DNA of 9,924 nt from Frankiaceae bacterium. GTDB taxonomy: Bacteria; Actinomycetota; Actinomycetes; Frankiales; Frankiaceae. Below are positions 1-9,015 of the stretch, in pieces (positions within the stretch are counted from its first letter, which is position 1; the number at the start of each line of letters is the position of its first letter). Made by a program: the position numbers and the translations under genes. Location of the stretch: assembly GCA_030840885.1 (NCBI GenBank), contig JAVEDQ010000435.1, positions 1 to 9,924 of the forward strand. The letters are read 5' to 3'. The notes beneath the pieces are model-generated. The model saw only the letters and a program-made list of their open reading frames with translations. It was not told where the DNA came from and did no database searches.

Positions 1-386
1 GACCAGCCGGTCCAGGTGCCGTTCGTGTGGGTGCGGACGGTGAACACGGCGTCGGCGGAGGAGCCGCGTCTCCAGCTGACGCCGACCATCGTGAACGGGG
101 CGGTGGTGCGTGCCCCGTTGTCGTGCAGGGTCGCGGGCGCGGCCGGGCCGGCGGCCCGGAGCGCGGGGGTGCTGTCGGGCAGCGCGAGGGTGCGCACCTC
201 GCTCGGCCGGGTGATGGTCGACGCCGTTGGGTACGCGGCTGCCGCCTGCGGTACCGCCACTGGCGCTGCCGCCGGTACGGGGTCGGCTGCTACGGCCGGC
301 ACCGCGCCGAGCAGCGGAGTCGCCGCCAGCACAGTGGCAGCGGTCAGCACGAGGGAACGCGGGACACGGGAGGTGCGGGTCGCCAT
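1..386 (-). CDS. Secreted protein, N-terminal part only (possibly peptidoglycan-recognition/amidase family)
   Basis: The gene starts with ATG at 386 and runs off the left edge after 128 codons. Residues 1-34 form a clear Sec signal peptide: Arg at 4, 7 and 10, a hydrophobic stretch from about 12 to 33, and a probable cleavage after VPAVAA before Asp35. An Ala/Pro-rich, low-complexity stretch follows (about 35-95). From Phe98 the sequence looks folded, with VGVSW at 101-105 and VRTHTNGTWTGW at 117-128. That pattern (VGV-W, then VR(T) and W-GW) resembles the beta domain in front of the amidase domain of actinobacterial secreted peptidoglycan-recognition proteins. The catalytic part is outside the window, so this family call is tentative. 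The only Shine-Dalgarno-like sequence is GAGGG immediately before the ATG, which is too close to be typical. The gene lies 58 nt downstream of galK on the same strand, so co-transcription is possible but not shown. Confidence 0.72.
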   Translation of the reverse strand, partial: MATRTSRVPRSLVLTAATVLAATPLLGAVPAVAADPVPAAAPVAVPQAAAAYPTASTITRPSEVRTLALPDSTPALRAAGPAAPATLHDNGARTTAPFTMVGVSWRRGSSADAVFTVRTHTNGTWTGW

Positions 387-444
387 GCCCTCATCATCGG
401 CGTCGTACCGGGCACCGCGAGCGACTGGGGCCAGCACCGCCCGT

Positions 445-1578
445 TCAGCGCAACGCTCGCGCGCCCTCGCCCGGTTCGACGCGGGTCGTGCGCGACGGCA
501 TCGAGGCGTCGTCAAAGGCTGCCTCGACCGCAGCGATGACCCGTGATGCCTCGTCCTCGCGCACGAGGACGACGACGGTGCCGCCGAAGCCGGCCCCCGT
601 CATCCGGGCACCGAGGGCACCGGCCCGCAGCGCGGCATCGACGGCCAGGTCGAGCTCGGGACAGGAGACCTCGAAGTCGTCGCGGAGGCTGGCGTGGGAC
701 GCCGTCAGCAGCGGTCCGATCTCGGCGGTCCGGCCAGCCCGGAGCAGCGCGACGACAGCGGTGACCCGCTCGTTCTCGTTCACGACGTGCTGGGCCCGCC
801 GGCGTAGCGCAGGTGGCAGGGCGGCCACGGCGGCCGGTTCCGCGTCGCGGAGGTTCTGCACGCCGAGCTCCGTCGCCGCCGCTTCCACCGCTCGGCGACG
901 CTCGGCGTAGGTGCCGTCGGCCACCTCGTGCGCGACGCGGGTGTCGACGGCGAGCAGTTGCAGCCCGTTCAGCGGACACGGGATCGGGTCCACCGTCGGT
1001 GGGGTGTGGCGGAAGTCGACGGCCAGCACGTGCCCGGTCCGGCTCTGCAGCAGCGCTGTCTGGTCGAGCAGGCCGGTGGGGACGCCGACAGTGACGTTCT
1101 CGGCCTCCTGGCACAGCGCTGCGGTCTCCTCCGGGCCGGCCGGGCGTCCGGCGAGCTGGAGCAGCACGCCGGCGACGGCCACGGTCAGGGCGGCGCTCGA
1201 CGACAGGCCGGCCCCGACCGGCAGGTCGGAGTCGACGAGCAGGTCGGCGCCCCTGCCGTCGGCGGGCAGCAGGCCGCGGCGGGTCGCTGCGCGGCGGACG
1301 CCCTCGGCGTAGACCAGCCACGCGTCGTCCCCCGGCCGCTGCACCGACCAGCCGACGAGCGCGCCGTCGTCCCGGGCGGCGCCGGCCACGAGCACGGCCC
1401 GGTCGATGGCGAACGGCAGGGCCAGACCACCGGCGTAGTCAGTGTGGTCCCCGATCAGGTTGACCCGGCCCGGGGCCCGCCAGACCGCCTCCGGCGCACG
1501 TCCGTAGCGCGCCGTGAAGGCGTCGACGAGGCCGCCTCCGCCGGGACCGCCGGGACCGGCAACGGAGGAGATCGACAC
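445..1578 (-). CDS. galK: Galactokinase (GHMP kinase family)
   Basis: This enzyme phosphorylates alpha-D-galactose with ATP to galactose 1-phosphate, the entry step of the Leloir pathway, in the cytosol. The protein has 377 residues, normal for bacterial GalK. The galactokinase signature GRVNLIGDHTDY is at 37-48. The ATP-binding GHMP motif PVGAGLSSSAA is at 120-130. GVPTGLLDQ at 165-173 supplies the expected catalytic Asp172, with Arg38 as the partner residue. The C-terminal GHMP motif GARMTGAGFGG is at 323-333. I chose the GTG at 1578 because a very strong Shine-Dalgarno sequence lies 6 nt upstream; the frame stays open to an ATG at 1674, but that would add a non-conserved tail overlapping the ilvC terminator. 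No galT or galE is in view. A terminator hairpin separates it from ilvC, so it probably has its own promoter or depends on read-through. Confidence 0.95.
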   Translation of the reverse strand: MSISSVAGPGGPGGGGLVDAFTARYGRAPEAVWRAPGRVNLIGDHTDYAGGLALPFAIDRAVLVAGAARDDGALVGWSVQRPGDDAWLVYAEGVRRAATRRGLLPADGRGADLLVDSDLPVGAGLSSSAALTVAVAGVLLQLAGRPAGPEETAALCQEAENVTVGVPTGLLDQTALLQSRTGHVLAVDFRHTPPTVDPIPCPLNGLQLLAVDTRVAHEVADGTYAERRRAVEAAATELGVQNLRDAEPAAVAALPPALRRRAQHVVNENERVTAVVALLRAGRTAEIGPLLTASHASLRDDFEVSCPELDLAVDAALRAGALGARMTGAGFGGTVVVLVREDEASRVIAAVEAAFDDASMPSRTTRVEPGEGARALR

Positions 1579-1584
1579 GCCGTG

Positions 1585-1595
1585 CCTCCTCCCCC
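1585..1595 (-). promoter_or_regulatory. Strong Shine-Dalgarno sequence that fixes the galK start
   Basis: Read on the minus strand this is GGGGGAGGAGG, followed by a 6-nt spacer (CACGGC) and the GTG at 1578. It is the best ribosome-binding site in the window and decides the galK start over the upstream in-frame ATG codons. Confidence 0.85.
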
Positions 1596-1602
1596 GACAC
1601 GC

Positions 1603-1621
1603 CGCAGAACGATCTTCTGCG
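1603..1621. repeat. Perfect 7-bp inverted repeat in the galK 5' region (candidate operator)
   Basis: CGCAGAA (1603-1609) and TTCTGCG (1615-1621) are exact reverse complements around the 5-nt spacer CGATC. The centre is about 34 bp upstream of the galK start, between the ilvC terminator and the galK Shine-Dalgarno. A 19-bp dyad there suits an operator for a dimeric sugar regulator, or a small mRNA hairpin. No regulator gene is in view, and no convincing -10/-35 pair was found nearby. The symmetry is seen directly; the function is inferred. Confidence 0.4.
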
Positions 1622-1640
1622 TTGCTCACGATCATGGCTA

Positions 1641-1692
1641 GAACAAAGCGCGGCCCGCTGCCGGCCCGGGTCACGGGCAGCAGCGGGCCGCG
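1641..1692 (-). terminator. Rho-independent-type terminator after ilvBNC
   Basis: A perfect 13-bp stem pairs 1692-1680 with 1661-1649 (GCAGCGGGCCGCG with CGCGGCCCGCTGC). Inside the 18-nt loop a second 5-bp stem (GCCCG/CGGGC, 1664-1668 with 1674-1678) extends the rod. On the minus strand the stem is followed by CTTTGTTC, a modest T-rich tail. It begins about 50 nt after the ilvC stop codon and ends about 60 nt before galK, so it most likely ends the ilvBNC transcript. The short, broken T-run means some read-through into galK is possible. Confidence 0.75.
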
Positions 1693-1741
1693 TCGAACCG
1701 CGACGGGCGGTCGGCCCGGCGGTTCGGTCTTGGGGGCTGGC

Positions 1742-2797
<1,056 letters not shown>

Positions 2798-3322
2798 TCA
2801 GGCGGAGCGTTCGACCGCGCGCAGCGAGCGGTCGGTGATGGAGCGCGGGCCGCGGCCGACGGCCACCATTCCCGACTGGACGAGCTCGCGGATGCCGAAG
2901 GGCTCGAGCACCCGGACCAGGGCCTCGATCTTGTCGCGGGTGCCGGTGGCCTCGATGGTGACCGCCTCGGTGGAGACGTCGACGACCTTCGCGCGGAACA
3001 GCTGCACCATCTCGAGCACCGCGGAGCGCGTCGAGACGTCGGCACGCACCTTCACCAGCAGCAGCTCGCGCTGCACGCTCTCGGTGGCGTCGAGCTCGAC
3101 GATCTTGATCACGTTGACGAGCTTGTTCAGCTGCTTGGTCAGCTGCTCGAGGGTGTGGCCCTCGACGCTCGCCACCAGGGTGATGCGGCTGATGTCGGAG
3201 TGCTCAGTCGGACCGACAGCCAGCGAGTCGATGTTGAACCCGCGGCGGCTGAACAGACTCGCCACGCGGGCGAGCACACCCGGCTTGTTCTCGACGAGCA
3301 CCGACAGGGTGTGACGGGACAT
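2798..3322 (-). CDS. ilvN: Acetohydroxyacid synthase small (regulatory) subunit
   Basis: This is the regulatory partner of IlvB; it stimulates the catalytic subunit and carries the valine feedback site. The 174-residue length is normal. The N-terminal ACT domain spans about residues 3-78, beginning HTLSVLVENKPGVLARVASLF and continuing through RRGFNIDSLAVGPTE. The C-terminal ACT-like half (about 80-160) contains RELLLVKV and the FRAKVVDV and FGIRELVQSG segments typical of the family. Its ATG shares one base with the ilvB stop codon (TGATG). The Shine-Dalgarno AAGGAG lies inside the last codons of ilvB with a 7-nt spacer. This arrangement implies translational coupling and matched amounts of the two subunits. 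Confidence 0.97.
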   Translation of the reverse strand: MSRHTLSVLVENKPGVLARVASLFSRRGFNIDSLAVGPTEHSDISRITLVASVEGHTLEQLTKQLNKLVNVIKIVELDATESVQRELLLVKVRADVSTRSAVLEMVQLFRAKVVDVSTEAVTIEATGTRDKIEALVRVLEPFGIRELVQSGMVAVGRGPRSITDRSLRAVERSA

Positions 3323-5253
3323 CACGTGACTCCTTCGCGCTTCATGCCGGTCTTGATGCCGCTGTCGGGGCCGCCGGTGGGCAGCAGGTCGTCGTCGCCG
3401 GCGACCGCTTCGCCCATCTCGTAGTCGAAGTCGGGGGCGGTGTCGCGGGCGACCTTGATCTCGTCGTTGCTGGCACCGGCGGCGACCATCGGCCAGACCA
3501 TGGCGTCCTCGCCGACGATGAAGTCGATGACGACGGGCTGGTCGGTGATGGCCATGGCCTTCTCGATGGTGGCGTCGACGTCGCCGGCCGTGTCGCAGCG
3601 CAGGCCGACGCAGCCGAGCGCCTCGGCCAGCTTGACGAAGTCCGGGATGTAGGCCGAGCCCTTCGGGTTGCGGCTCCCGCGCAGGTTCGTGTTGGAGTAC
3701 CGCTGGTTGTAGAACAGCGTCTGCCACTGCCGCACCATGCCGAGGTTGCCGTTGTTGATCACGGCGATCTTGATGGGGATGCCTTCGAGCGCGCAGGTCG
3801 CGAGCTCCTGGTTGGTCATCTGGAAGCAACCGTCGCCGTCGATGCCCCACACCACGGTGTCAGGGGCGCCGGCTTTGGCGCCCATCGCCGCCGGGACGCA
3901 GAAACCCATGGTGCCGAGCCCGCCCGAGTTCAGCCAGGTGCCCGGCTTCTCGTAGGAGATGAACTGCGCGGCCCACATCTGGTGCTGCCCGACGCCCGCG
4001 ACGTAGATGGCGTCCGGACCGGCGATCTTGCCGAGGCGCTCGATGACGTATTGCGGCGAGACGCTGCCGTCCTCGGGCTCGTCGTAGCCGAGGGCGTAGG
4101 TCGTCTTCCAGCCGTTGAGCGTCGACCACCAGTCCGTGAGGTCGGGCTGCGGGCCGCCGTCGGTACCGCGGTTCTCCTGGGACCAACCCTCGTTGCGCAG
4201 CGCGGCGACGAGTTCGCGGAGAACCTCCTTGGCGTCACCGACGATGGAGACGTCGGCGGAGCGGTTCTTGCCGATCTCGGCCGGGTCGATGTCGACGTGC
4301 AGCACCTTGGCCTCGGGGGCGAAGGTGTCGAGCTTGCCGGTGACACGGTCGTCGAAGCGGGTGCCCAGCGCGATCAGCAGATCCGACTTCTGCAGCGCCG
4401 TCACCGCCGCGACGGTCCCGTGCATCCCCGGCATCCCGAGGTTGTGCGGGTGGCTGTCCGGGAAGCCGCCGCGGGCCATCAGCGTCGTGACGACGGGGGC
4501 GTCGGTCAGCTCCGCGAGCTCGGCGAGCTCGGGTGTGGCGCCGGCCTTCAGCACGCCGCCGCCGACGTAGAGCACGGGCTTGCGGCTGGCGGCGATCAGC
4601 CGGACGGCCTCGCGCACCGCCTTGGTGCTGGGGCGGGTCGGCGTCCGGTAGCCGGGCAGATCGAGCTGCGGCGGCCACGAGAACGTGGTGTCGGCCTGCA
4701 GCACGTCCTTCGGCACGTCGACGAGCACGGGGCCGGGCCGGCCGGTGCTGGCCAGGTGGAAGGCCTCGGCGACGATGCGCGGGATGTCGTCGGGCGACTG
4801 CACCAGGAAGTTGTGCTTGGTGATCGGCATGGTGATGCCGGAGATGTCGGCTTCCTGGAAGGCATCCGTGCCGATGGCCGGGCGCGGCACCTGGCCGGTG
4901 ATGGCGACCATCGGCACGCTGTCCATGTAGGCGTCGGCGATCGGGGTGACGAGGTTCGTCGCGCCCGGGCCGCTCGTGGCCATGCAGACGCCCACGCGGC
5001 CGGTGGCCTGCGCGTAGCCGGTGGCGGCGTGGCCGGCACCCTGCTCGTGGCGCACCAGGACGTGGCGGATCTTCCGGGTGTCGAACAGCGGGTCGTAGAG
5101 CGGGAGGATCGCCCCGCCGGGGATCCCGAAGACGATCTCGACGCCGACCTCTTCCAACGAACGGACGAGCGACTGGGCGCCCGTCATGGCCGTCGGTGTG
5201 GCGCCCGGGGAGGCCGGACCCCCCGCTGCCGCTGCTGCGTTCTGCTCGGACAT
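3322..5253 (-). CDS. ilvB: Acetohydroxyacid synthase large (catalytic) subunit
   Basis: This ThDP-, FAD- and Mg2+-dependent enzyme condenses two pyruvates to acetolactate, or pyruvate with 2-ketobutyrate to acetohydroxybutyrate, the committed step of branched-chain amino acid synthesis. The 643-residue protein has the three expected domains. The ThDP Pyr domain starts near 24, with catalytic Glu70 in VRHEQGAGH. The central FAD domain contains [11 protein letters not shown]. The PP domain has the ThDP motif GDG...NN spanning 473-501. A low-complexity Ala/Gly/Pro N-terminus (about 5-22) and an acidic C-terminal tail of about 45 residues lie outside the core. The ATG at 5253 (MSEQN) has GAGG four nt upstream and lies downstream of the attenuator. 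The open frame continues to 5331, but that would start inside the terminator hairpin. Confidence 0.97.
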   Translation of the reverse strand: MSEQNAAAAAGGPASPGATPTAMTGAQSLVRSLEEVGVEIVFGIPGGAILPLYDPLFDTRKIRHVLVRHEQGAGHAATGYAQATGRVGVCMATSGPGATNLVTPIADAYMDSVPMVAITGQVPRPAIGTDAFQEADISGITMPITKHNFLVQSPDDIPRIVAEAFHLASTGRPGPVLVDVPKDVLQADTTFSWPPQLDLPGYRTPTRPSTKAVREAVRLIAASRKPVLYVGGGVLKAGATPELAELAELTDAPVVTTLMARGGFPDSHPHNLGMPGMHGTVAAVTALQKSDLLIALGTRFDDRVTGKLDTFAPEAKVLHVDIDPAEIGKNRSADVSIVGDAKEVLRELVAALRNEGWSQENRGTDGGPQPDLTDWWSTLNGWKTTYALGYDEPEDGSVSPQYVIERLGKIAGPDAIYVAGVGQHQMWAAQFISYEKPGTWLNSGGLGTMGFCVPAAMGAKAGAPDTVVWGIDGDGCFQMTNQELATCALEGIPIKIAVINNGNLGMVRQWQTLFYNQRYSNTNLRGSRNPKGSAYIPDFVKLAEALGCVGLRCDTAGDVDATIEKAMAITDQPVVIDFIVGEDAMVWPMVAAGASNDEIKVARDTAPDFDYEMGEAVAGDDDLLPTGGPDSGIKTGMKREGVT

Positions 5254-5300
5254 GATCCTCGGTTCCGCTGTCGGTGGTGCTACGCCTGTGCTGGGTCCGG

Positions 5301-5340
5301 ACACACAAACGCCCCTCGTGCCAGGGGGCACTGAGGGGCG
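5301..5340 (-). terminator. ilvB attenuator (rho-independent terminator in the leader)
   Basis: On the minus strand CGCCCCTC (5340-5333) pairs with GAGGGGCG (5317-5310), and inside it GTGCC (5331-5327) pairs with GGCAC (5322-5318) around a CCCT loop. That makes 13 bp with one bulged A. TTTGTGTGT follows immediately (5309-5301). It lies after the leader-peptide stop codon and 47 nt before the ilvB ATG, the classic place for a transcription attenuator. No coding sequence ends just upstream except the 16-residue leader, so this is unlikely to be a simple operon terminator. Confidence 0.85.
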
Positions 5341-5376
5341 CGCGCGCGAGGGGTGCTCTGCCTACGCGCGCGACTC
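5339..5376 (-). other. Candidate antiterminator stem in the ilvB leader
   Basis: The last leader codons contain CGCGCGCG (5372-5365). It can pair with the alternating CG run just before the attenuator (5348-5339). In the register that pairs it with 5346-5339, GAG (5376-5374) can also pair with CTC (5335-5333), which would occupy the whole 5' arm of the terminator. A separate match pairs GTGCTC at the start of the leader ORF (5412-5407) with GAGCAC (5358-5353). The complementarity is visible; which structures form, and when, is inference. Confidence 0.5.
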
Positions 5377-5412
5377 GAGTACTACGAGGATGGGAAGTCG
5401 CGTGGTGAGCAC
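5362..5412 (-). CDS. ilvB leader (attenuation) peptide, 16 aa
   Basis: The short ORF GTG...TAG encodes MLTTRLPILVVLESRA, in which Leu2, Leu6, Ile8, Leu9, Val10, Val11 and Leu12 make a dense run of the pathway's end products. Several codons (CGA, CTT and the tandem GTA GTA) are ones normally scarce in high-GC genomes, which would sharpen ribosome stalling. It ends 21 nt before the attenuator hairpin. Position, composition and the downstream terminator together identify it as the sensor of a ribosome-mediated attenuator for ilvBNC, as known for ilvB operons of Corynebacterium and Streptomyces. The frame is open upstream of the GTG, but the best promoter places the transcript start at this codon. 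There is no good Shine-Dalgarno sequence: AGGG is only 2 nt from the GTG. Confidence 0.82.
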   Translation of the reverse strand: MLTTRLPILVVLESRA

Positions 5413-5418
5413 GGCCCT

Positions 5419-5447
5419 ACTGTCCCCTACGGCAACGCGATCGTCAA
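5419..5447 (-). promoter_or_regulatory. Probable promoter of the ilvBNC leader transcript
   Basis: On the minus strand TTGACG (5447-5442) matches the -35 consensus in 5 of 6 positions. After exactly 17 nt comes GACAGT (5424-5419), which keeps the important A2 and T6 of a -10 box but is otherwise weak. Six nt (AGGGCC) then separate it from the leader GTG at 5412, so transcription would start at or within a base or two of that GTG. The promoter lies in the 79-nt gap between the PBP stop codon and the leader ORF. Confidence 0.6.
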
Positions 5448-5491
5448 ACGGCCGGCACCTGCCGACATCGACCCACCGGAACGGCACCGCC

Positions 5492-7186
5492 TCACTGGCT
5501 GTACGGAGCGCCGGCGGCGTCGAGCGCCCGCAGGAAGTGGGCGGCGGCCGGCGCGGCCACCTCGGCCCCGAAACCGCCTCCCGGCACCAGGACGCAGAAG
5601 GCGATGTCGCCCCGGTAGCCGGCGAACCAGGCGTGCGTCGGCGGGTCCGCGCCGTTGCGCCCCGCGCCGTACTCGGCGGTGCCCGTCTTGCCCGACACCT
5701 GCCCCGGGAAGCTGACCGGCGCGGCCGTGCCACGGGTGACGACGGCGCGCATCATCCCGCGCATCTGGTCGACGACGTTCGGCGGGATGGGGTGGGTTTC
5801 GGGAGACTTCCCGGCGACGAACGGCCGGTGCCAGGCGCCCCCGGCGATGCCGGCGGCGACCGAGGCCATCTGCAGCGGGCTGGCCTCGACCCCGGACTGC
5901 CCGAACGCGGCGGCGTAGGGGTCGACCGAATCGCCGGAGGGGAAGACACCGCCGAAGCTGTCGATCGGCAGCGGCGGCTTCTCGTCGAAGCCGAACAGAT
6001 CGGCGGCGCGCTTCATGTCGGCACTGGTCAGCTCGTCGCGCAGGTTCACGAAGGCCGTGTTGCAGGAGTGGTAGAAGGCCTGGAACAGGTTGATCTGGCC
6101 GAATGCCTCGTCCTTCGAGTTCTTGAACGACCGGCCGCCCGCGAACTCCGTCTTCGGGCAGTTGAGCGGACTGTCCTCGGTCAGCCCCTTGAGCAGCGCC
6201 GCCGTCGTCGTCACGATCTTGAAGGTGGAACCGGGGGGGTACTGACCGCGGATCGCGGTGCTGGACGCGCCGGACGGGTGGTTGACCAGCGACAGCACGG
6301 CACCGGTCCGGGCGTCGATGGCGACGAGGGCGGCGGTCCGCCCCAGGCCGGAGAGACCGGCCTCGCCGGCCTGCTGCACCTTGAGATCGATGGTGGTCCG
6401 CACGTCCCGTCCGTCGGCGGCCGGGTACTCCTGCAGGGTGCGGTCGGCGGCGCCGGGGGCGCGGACGACGATCCGGGCCCCGGGCTTGCCGGCGAGTTGT
6501 CCGTCGTAGGCCCGCTCGAGCCCGGACTGACCGGCCTTGTCACCGGCCGAGAAGCCGACGCCCGCGGCCTTCGCCTGCGCCTCGTCGAGCGGTCCGACGC
6601 TGCCGACGAGGTTGTTCTCGAGATCGTTGTCGGCGCCCTGCAAGAGCGCACCGGTGCGGTCCAGCAGGCGCCCCCGCTTCCCGAGCACAGCGACGCGGTC
6701 GAGGGTGGCACCCGGGGTGAGGTCCGGATGGAGCGCCGTGGGGCCGAACGCCACCCGCCAGACCTTGTCGGGCCCGCGCCGGAGATCGAGCGTGCCCTGG
6801 TAGCCGAAGTCCCCGACGCCGGCAAGGGTCATCGCCGCGGTGTACGGCACGCGAGCGGTGTGACCGGTCCGGACGAGCTCACCCGGGCGGAACGACTGCT
6901 TCTCCACCAACAGGCGCGCCCGTGTCGTCTCGAGGACGTACTTCAGGACCGGGTCAGGTGTGTCGGCATTCGCCGCCATCGCCGGGTAGTCGCGGTTCGT
7001 CCAGCCGCTGAGGTATGCGCCGGCGGCGTCCCGGGCCTTCGACGTCGCGTCGTCCTTCTTCGCGAGCAGCACCGCCGCGCCGCCCCCGGCGACGGCGAGG
7101 ACCGCGACGAGCAGCACGATGAGCCACTTGGGACTCACCGTCTTGCGCGACGCAGTCGTCTCCTGCGAACTCGACGTGACAACCAT
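5492..7186 (-). CDS. Class B penicillin-binding protein with NTF2-like (MecA-type) N-terminal domain
   Basis: This is a membrane-anchored peptidoglycan D,D-transpeptidase of 564 residues. One transmembrane segment at about 21-42, after a short basic cytoplasmic tail, anchors it. There is no lipobox, so it is not a lipoprotein. Residues about 45-155 (DAAGAYLSGWTNRDYPAM onward) look like the NTF2-like domain of MecA/PBP B3-type enzymes. The PBP dimerisation region occupies about 165-290, and the transpeptidase domain follows to the end. All three active-site motifs are intact: STFK at 320-323 (nucleophile Ser320), SCN at 374-376 and KTG at 500-502, so the enzyme should be active. Proteins of this subgroup include low-affinity beta-lactam targets; whether this one is low-affinity cannot be read from the sequence. 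The ATG follows GAGGAG by 4 nt and is 12 nt after ilvD, so the two are very probably co-transcribed. Confidence 0.93.
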   Translation of the reverse strand: MVVTSSSQETTASRKTVSPKWLIVLLVAVLAVAGGGAAVLLAKKDDATSKARDAAGAYLSGWTNRDYPAMAANADTPDPVLKYVLETTRARLLVEKQSFRPGELVRTGHTARVPYTAAMTLAGVGDFGYQGTLDLRRGPDKVWRVAFGPTALHPDLTPGATLDRVAVLGKRGRLLDRTGALLQGADNDLENNLVGSVGPLDEAQAKAAGVGFSAGDKAGQSGLERAYDGQLAGKPGARIVVRAPGAADRTLQEYPAADGRDVRTTIDLKVQQAGEAGLSGLGRTAALVAIDARTGAVLSLVNHPSGASSTAIRGQYPPGSTFKIVTTTAALLKGLTEDSPLNCPKTEFAGGRSFKNSKDEAFGQINLFQAFYHSCNTAFVNLRDELTSADMKRAADLFGFDEKPPLPIDSFGGVFPSGDSVDPYAAAFGQSGVEASPLQMASVAAGIAGGAWHRPFVAGKSPETHPIPPNVVDQMRGMMRAVVTRGTAAPVSFPGQVSGKTGTAEYGAGRNGADPPTHAWFAGYRGDIAFCVLVPGGGFGAEVAAPAAAHFLRALDAAGAPYSQ

Positions 7187-7198
7187 CGATCTCCTCGA

Positions 7199-8887
<1,689 letters not shown>

Positions 8888-9015
8888 GACTGAACGGTAT
8901 CCGGGTACTGCTTCCGCGACGTTGTCATCCGCTTTCGTGGCGATTCCGTGAAGATCGTGTCGCGTCGTCAGGGTGCGCAACGGAACGCCTCCCTCGCGCA
9001 GGGAGTTGCTTGTTC
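8888..9015. promoter_or_regulatory. Divergent promoter region between ilvD and the sugar dehydrogenase gene
   Basis: These 128 bp separate two genes transcribed away from each other and must hold both promoters. Besides the ilvD -10 candidate, the plus strand shows no convincing -35/-10 pair. A short hairpin (CTCCC 8989-8993 with GGGAG 9001-9005, 7-nt loop) contains the only Shine-Dalgarno-like sequence of the plus-strand gene, AGGGAG, 10 nt before its GTG. Confidence 0.5.
8894..8899 (-). promoter_or_regulatory. Candidate -10 box of a leaderless ilvD transcript
   Basis: TACCGT on the minus strand fits the TANNNT pattern and is 6 nt (TCAGTC) from the ilvD GTG at 8887. This is the spacing seen when transcription begins at the start codon. 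No good -35 lies at 16-19 nt; the nearest, ATGACA, is 23 nt away. The lack of a Shine-Dalgarno sequence supports leaderless expression. The call rests on spacing and absence of an RBS only. Confidence 0.45.

Noticed and set aside
387..444. A GATGAT box 6 nt before the ATG at 386, resembling the leaderless pattern seen elsewhere
   Set aside because: There is no -35 match, and a GAGGG Shine-Dalgarno-like sequence overlaps the spacer, so it is too weak to call.
1579..1674. Longer galactokinase starting at 1674 or at a later in-frame ATG
   Set aside because: The added residues are not GalK-like and partly lie in the terminator hairpin. The strong Shine-Dalgarno sequence points to the GTG at 1578.
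3323..3850. Upstream extension of the ilvN frame into ilvB
   Set aside because: The extension is an out-of-frame reading of ilvB. The ATG at 3322 with AAGGAG and the conserved start SRHTLSV is clearly correct.
3982..5334. Plus-strand open frame of 450 codons opposite ilvB
   Set aside because: It is antisense to a highly conserved catalytic gene and its composition is that of a high-GC shadow frame.
5448..5491. A possible terminator after the PBP gene
   Set aside because: Only short GC complementarity (TGCCG with CGGCA) and no T-run are present; read-through from ilvD-PBP into ilvB cannot be excluded.
5413..5733. Upstream extension of the leader-peptide frame to about 120 codons
   Set aside because: The added part overlaps the PBP coding sequence out of frame and is Arg/Ser/Pro-rich shadow sequence. 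The promoter match places the start at 5412.
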